Part shown: positions 59,528 through 64,000 of the stretch, piece by piece
How positions within the stretch are numbered: the first letter of the stretch is position 1
How the letters are laid out: each line of letters opens with the position of its first letter
Assembly (NCBI GenBank): GCA_037367405.1
Contig: JAZKJV010003260.1
Coordinates: forward strand, 62,001-126,000
DNA from: Ottelia alismoides
Lineage: Eukaryota > Streptophyta > Magnoliopsida > Alismatales > Hydrocharitaceae
DNA length: 64,000 bases
Reading direction: 5' to 3'
Made by a program: the position numbers and the translations under genes
Notes under the pieces: generated by a model
Seen by the model: the letters and a program-made list of their open reading frames with translations, nothing else
The model's database searches: none
What the model was told of the DNA's origin: nothing

Positions 59528-59889
59528 GGTTGCCCCTAGGGGCAGCCAACATGGTTGCCCCCACCTTATTTTCATAATTTTTTTATTTTTTTTTGAAAAT
59601 ATCATCATGTATATTCATCCATGTATCCCTCCTATATGCCATTCGAATTTCGTCAGAAACAGAGACTCCTACGACCTCCATCCAGACAATCATTTTTTAA
59701 CGGTAATAGGATTTTTTAAATCGACATCATCTCGATGGAGGCCGTAGGAGTCTCTGTTTCTGACGAAATTCGAATGGCATATAGGAGAGATATATGGATG
59801 AATATACATGTGATATTTTTCAAAAAATAAAAAAATTTAATGAAAAATGAGGCGGGGGCAGCCATGTTAGCTGCCCCCCAGGGCAGTCC
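59528..59889. mobile_element. Foldback MITE B (long inverted repeat)
   Basis: The left arm begins GGTTGCCCCTAGGGGCAGCC; the right end in reverse begins GGACTGCCCTGGGGGGCAGC. The arms stay paired through CATTCGAATTTCGTCAGAAA and GAGACTCCTACG to a short loop near 59690-59735. The core GTCAGAAACAGAGACTC-CTA-G-CCTCCAT matches MITE A. No coding. It sits between a microsatellite and the next TIR element. I could not fix the duplication. Confidence 0.75.
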
Positions 59890-59909
59890 CATTTTCCCTA
59901 TATATATAT

Positions 59910-61121
59910 GGATTTTATCCAATGCGCACAGGGCTCATTAACGTTTTGGTGCGCACCATTTATTGGCCATACACGTGTATTACCAATTGAGTGGTTACCT
60001 ATTTCGAAGGATGTTGTTTTTGGAAGGAGATTAATATGCAAAGCGATTTAACAATAAGTGGTATTCCAATTATATCTCGTCCTAAAAAATAGGAAGATCG
60101 TTTGGAAAGAAAACAATCGAATCGATGATTTCTTATAGAAATCGAGATCCAAATGCTCATGTCAGTAATATATTATATATATATATAATATATAATAGTC
60201 AAGTAAATGGTTGTTGCGAGATCAGTAATATCCAAAACAACGGTCAGTAATTTACATTCATTGTATTACATGGTGCAGAATTCAGTAATATATACACAAT
60301 GGACAAGTAAGTGCTTGTTGTGATGTCAGTAAAACCATAACAAATGGTCAGTAATTTCTATATGTATTAACTACTTTGAATAGAATTCAGTAATTTCGAC
60401 ACAATACTCACGTAAATGGTTGTTGTGAGATCAATATTATCCAAACAACGGTCAGTAATTTACATTCATTTTATTACATGGTGCATAATTCAGCAATATA
60501 TACACAATGGACAAGTGCTTGTTGTGAAGTCAGTAATATCCAAACAACGGCCAGTAAGTGCTTGTCTTATATCACATGTTCAGTAATATGTGTACGATTC
60601 TCAAGTAATAGCTACTATGAGATTAGTAATAACAAAGTAATGGTCAGTAAGTCATGAAGCATTGCTCAAGTAAGAAAGTAACTATTTGTCAATGCAATGC
60701 ACATTACATAGACAATGGTATTACTAACCATTTGTTATGTTATTACTGATCGCACAACACACATTTACCTAACCATTTTATACATATTACTAGATTCTGT
60801 ACAATGTAACTATTTGGATGTAAATTACTGATCATTTTTTTGATATTACTGATCTCACAATACACATTTACTTGATCGAATTATATTTATTACTATCATA
60901 GCATTTGGATCGTTAATCATCCGCGTGGAATCATTTATTTGAATTGTTTCTTTCCAAAACCGTCTTCCAATTTTAAGGACGTTGTATAATAGGAAATATA
61001 TGATTTTTTTAAACACGTCGTAGCCTATAATTAGAAATATAGTTATTGTTAATACACGTGTATGGCCTAAAATGAGTGCTCATTGAAACGCTAATGAGCC
61101 CTGTGCGCAGTGGATAAGCCC
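59910..61121. mobile_element. 1.2-kb TIR element with CAGTAA arrays
   Basis: The left end GGATTTTATCCAATGCGCAC... and the right end read in reverse GGGCTTATCCACTGCGCAC... stay similar for about 75 bp, including GCGCACAGGGCTCATTA and GGCCATACACGTGTATTA. Inside, CAGTAA occurs about 12 times in forward orientation between 60152 and 60650; the reverse form TTACTG occurs at least three times between 60735 and 60860. No transposase. Mutator-like is possible given the long TIRs, but no 9-bp duplication was confirmed because both flanks are TA/TC microsatellites. Confidence 0.7.
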
Positions 61122-61165
61122 TCTCTCTCTCTATATATATATACACACACACACTCACACACACC
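61122..61165 (+). repeat. (CT)n(AT)n(AC)n microsatellite
   Basis: CT, then AT, then AC dinucleotide runs with one CTCAC break. Confidence 0.9.
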
Positions 61166-62149
61166 CGAGACCTTTTATATTTGAATGATCTTATTCATAA
61201 ATACGTGAAACAGGGAGTGGAGAATTATAAGTTTATTAGGGATGGTAGTGTAAATTGGATCGCATGTAGAGGATGATGAATTATGTTTATTTATTATTCT
61301 CCTTTCTTTTGGAGATTTTTTATTTTGATAAGATACGAAGTGTGAGTTAGTTAAAACGAAACTTATGGTGGAGTATGTTCTAGATATTATGCAATAAATA
61401 AGTGGAAACAAGGGGAAATTGTTATCATTGGAGTAGTTGTGGAATAGAAAAAGAAATATTTATTCAAGGAATAAGGAAACCATGGGTTAAAAGAAGAAAT
61501 CACATAATTTCTTATCCGCCCCATTCAGATAAGGGGGTGATGAATAAGGCCGGATCAAAGGATAAGAGAATTTATCCGCCGTTCTTATTTAGTTTATTTG
61601 AAGTATATGATCTAATGGATGATGTAATCTTATGTTACTATTTATCCAAGGATAGCTTTTCCGGGTGTAAAATTCCTTTTATCTTGCGATACAAGAATGG
61701 TATCCACATCCTAATAAGGAGGCAAAATAATAATGCAGTTTTGTAGATAATAATCAATACAAAGACTCATGCGGATGATTTTTAATATGAAAATTTAACT
61801 GGGCAAATTTTATGACCTAAATCTGTTACTTAGGACCTAAATTCCGTTACTTAGGATTATCGAGTAACCATGTACTGAATTAAATTACTTTCACAGACAA
61901 CTCAATGATTTTACAAATACTGCTTTAGTAACCATCAAAATTTATTTTATAATTCTAAAAAATAAATACAAATCTCAGACCTTCATAATGATGTGTTATG
62001 TAGTTATGTATTAAATCTTAGAAATTTACCCGCTCACTAAAATACTCCAAACATAGTCATGCATCAAGTACTAACATAATATAATAGTAGATTATAAAAG
62101 AGGAGGATTACTACTTCCTAGTTAATCGAATTATAACAAATGAATCTAT
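61166..62149. other. AT-rich DNA, no gene supported
   Basis: Contains a 115-codon plus-strand frame (61402-61746) with no recognisable domain, listed under rejected calls. The phrase TTATCCGCC occurs twice near 61513 and 61572. Otherwise nothing seen. Confidence 0.4.
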
Positions 62150-62590
62150 ATTTGAGTTCGATTTGATAAGAAAATATGAATATTTGAGTTTGAGTTCAGT
62201 TCAATGGGAAATGTTCGAGTTCAAGTTCGTTTAGAATACGAATATTCGAGCTCGGCTCAATTGCAGTTTGGTAGGATTTGACTTAGCTCAAACTTGTTTA
62301 GAAAAACAAGTTAAAATTTGGAGTTCGATAATAAAGTTCGATAAACAGTAAAAATAAAAAAATATTCATGAACCCTGAAACTATAACACATATATACATA
62401 CGTTGAACTTGAACTTTTATCAAACGAGCGTGTGTTATGTTCATGTTCAGTTTAGTAAGCTATTGAACTAAAAATTGAAGTACATCTTCAAATCGTTTAT
62501 AAATGAACTAACATTTAACAAATTATTATCGACTGAACTCTAATCAAATATGAACATGTCCAGTTCGATTAGCAACCTTATACACAACAT
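62150..62590. repeat. Degenerate TTCGAGTT / AGTTCG repeat region
   Basis: Loose repeats of gagttcgatt, gttcgagttcaagttcg and attcgagctcggctc. This kind of sequence is a common dispersed plant repeat. No coding sense. Confidence 0.45.
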
Positions 62591-62920
62591 AGGCTTAAGC
62601 ATCTTGGGTAGTGGTCAACAGAACAAATCTTCGATAAAAGTGTGGGTCTAGGTGTAACGTCCAAGGCTTATGTCCCCCAACCGTTGTCGAGAAAAAATAA
62701 TCCTGATAACTTATTTGATACGAGACTTGTTGGACTCATTGACAATAATCCAAAATGTTTAAGCTCAAGTTGTCAAGTAGTAATCGTCATAACATTATCT
62801 CCAAGTTTCTACATTTCTACCTCATGAATCCTAATTGGATTAGGACTCATACTATTGATGTCAATATTGAGACAATAATTGTTGTTCTCACATTCTTGAG
62901 GCTATTTTTGCGAATATGAT
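62591..62920. other. Non-coding spacer
   Basis: No gene or repeat recognised. Confidence 0.4.
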
Positions 62921-63125
62921 TCACAAATATAATCTATTAATTAATATGAATAATGATTCATAATAACTAATATTTATACGAATATGATTCATATAAATAT
63001 TTATGCGAATATGATTCACATAATTATTTCAAGATACATGTGTGAATATGATCCACATTAAAAAATATAAATTAGATCTACATTTATTTTTGGATTTATG
63101 AATAAGATTCATAAGCTACGAGGAT
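62921..63125 (+). repeat. Degenerate GAATATGATTCACA repeats
   Basis: GAATATGATTCA-type units occur at about 62916, 62981, 63007 and, as GAATATGATCCACA, at 63043, with weaker copies (GAATAATGATTCAT, GAATAAGATTCAT) near 62950 and 63100. Confidence 0.7.
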
Positions 63126-63429
63126 CATTGTCATAAAATTAACAATCATGACATTTAGATTATTAAATTAATAAATAAGCAACAACCTCCTTTTATTTAT
63201 GAAAATAAAAGGGTCGTGTATGGTGACACATGACACCGTAATTTTAGAGTCCATGAATTGTACTCTAAGTTAAGATGTTGCTCAATTTATTAACTAATTT
63301 TAATTGGTAATTAAAGGGAGAAAAAATTTTGGGTGCGCAAGGAAATCATAACCTTTGATCCATGATCCAAGGGGAATCATTGTACAAGCCTACATGAAGA
63401 GGAAACTCTTCATAGACGTGTACAATGAG
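63126..63429. other. Non-coding, possible LTR upstream region
   Basis: AT-rich DNA preceding a TATA box. No gene. Confidence 0.3.
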
Positions 63430-63436
63430 TATAAAA
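63430..63436 (+). promoter_or_regulatory. TATA box, perhaps of a copia-type LTR
   Basis: TATAAAAGAGAGTGCATGCC, followed by CAACTCAACTAG and CTCAGTCCCTTAGAAATTTC, reads like the promoter and R region of a copia LTR. No primer-binding site or LTR ends are confirmed, so the LTR identity is inference. Confidence 0.3.
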
Positions 63437-64000
63437 GAGAGTGCATGCCTCCTTCTTTGACAACTCAACTAGTTAGATGCTCAGTCCCTTAGAAATTTCA
63501 TGTTGTGTAGAAGAAGAAGAAGAAGAGTTCTTGAGAATATCCATCTCTCACATTCCTCTTCTTGAAGCCATGTTCGTGAAGACAACATCCAAGTTTGTGG
63601 GAAGCAACACAATTCATCTCCGTGCCCACGAGAGAGACAATGCGGATCATACTTAATTCATTGGTTTTTTTACTAAAAATTCAAGCTTCAAGAGGTAACC
63701 ATGATCTATTCTTTATATTCATTATGGATATTATAAATTATTTTGAAAATTATTTCCTAAGAATTAATTATTTCGAAATATATGATCGTTGTGCTGGAAT
63801 TTCTTGTTCATGCGATGAACATACAATGCTTTAAGCAAAAATGTTTGATAAATATTCCATATTCTGTAATGCGAAGTTCTTGAATCTTCAATTAGTTCAT
63901 TCAACTTGCTCATTCGATCTTACACCTTAAAGCCTGATAACTAAAGATGCGGTGGAATAAAGTGAAACTTTATTCTTTCCCTAGAGTTGAGGGTTGGGTT
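63437..64000. other. Right end of the window, no gene supported
   Basis: Continues the LTR-like texture (AGAAGAAGAAGAAGAG at 63509) and then AT-rich DNA. The 79-codon frame near 63595 has no recognised motif. Confidence 0.35.

Noticed and set aside
59528..59889. Foldback considered as a microRNA precursor
   Set aside because: The paired arms are MITE terminal/inner repeats shared with MITE A; no separate stem-loop with a defined mature region.
61402..61746. 115-codon frame, first thought to be organelle-derived
   Set aside because: I could not match it to any plastid or mitochondrial protein motif; AT-rich chance frame is more likely.

Overview
This window looks like intergenic DNA from a flowering plant nuclear genome. 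The evidence is plant-type transposable elements of most major classes: Ty1/copia, Athila-like and Tekay/Del-like Ty3/gypsy, L1 and RTE LINEs, a Tip100-like hAT, Helitron-like termini and foldback MITEs. The only host gene piece I can support is the first coding exon of a transmembrane-nine (TM9SF/EMP70, plant TMN) gene on the minus strand at 19451-19564. I see no rRNA, tRNA, CRISPR or bacterial-type operon. I did not find a new multi-gene biological system; what stands out is the architecture of the repeats.

Left part (1-19.8 kb). A degenerate LTR-like region and a foldback MITE (1387-1732) are followed by two decayed plus-strand copia elements (about 2772-6780 and 7589-13442), both carrying internal tandem duplications. 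The first copia is interrupted by an unclassified 1.3-kb block with a 750-bp C-rich tract. Next come a 190-bp tandem repeat and two 5'-truncated RTE LINEs with perfect target-site duplications of 19 and 16 bp, then the TMN exon.

Middle part (19.8-58.4 kb). This is a nest about five insertions deep. A Helitron-like element (19802-58375) contains a Tip100-like hAT (21404-58053, 8-bp duplication AATATAAG). The hAT contains a full-length L1 LINE (22044-57752, minus strand, tentative 8-bp duplication). The L1 reverse transcriptase is split by a Tekay/Del chromovirus (24264-52487, duplication CTGCC), and that is split by a complete 17.8-kb Athila-like element (31104-48911, duplication CACAA). The Tekay element is rearranged: its outer LTRs and integrase are on the minus strand, but a block holding a partial third LTR, primer-binding site, gag, protease and the start of RT is inverted to the plus strand, and most of RT and RNase H is missing. 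The Athila-like element has a tRNA-Asp-type primer-binding site, a polypurine tract, gag-protease, RT, RNase H and integrase, but several frame breaks.

Right part (58.4-64 kb). A LINE C-terminal fragment, a long TC/TA/TG microsatellite, a second foldback MITE sharing its core with the first, and a 1.2-kb element with about 75-bp terminal inverted repeats and arrays of CAGTAA motifs are followed by AT-rich DNA without convincing genes and a TATA-containing, LTR-like stretch near 63.4 kb.

The coding sequences do not work together as a pathway. The order of nesting gives the relative order of insertion: Helitron-like first, then hAT, L1, Tekay and Athila last.
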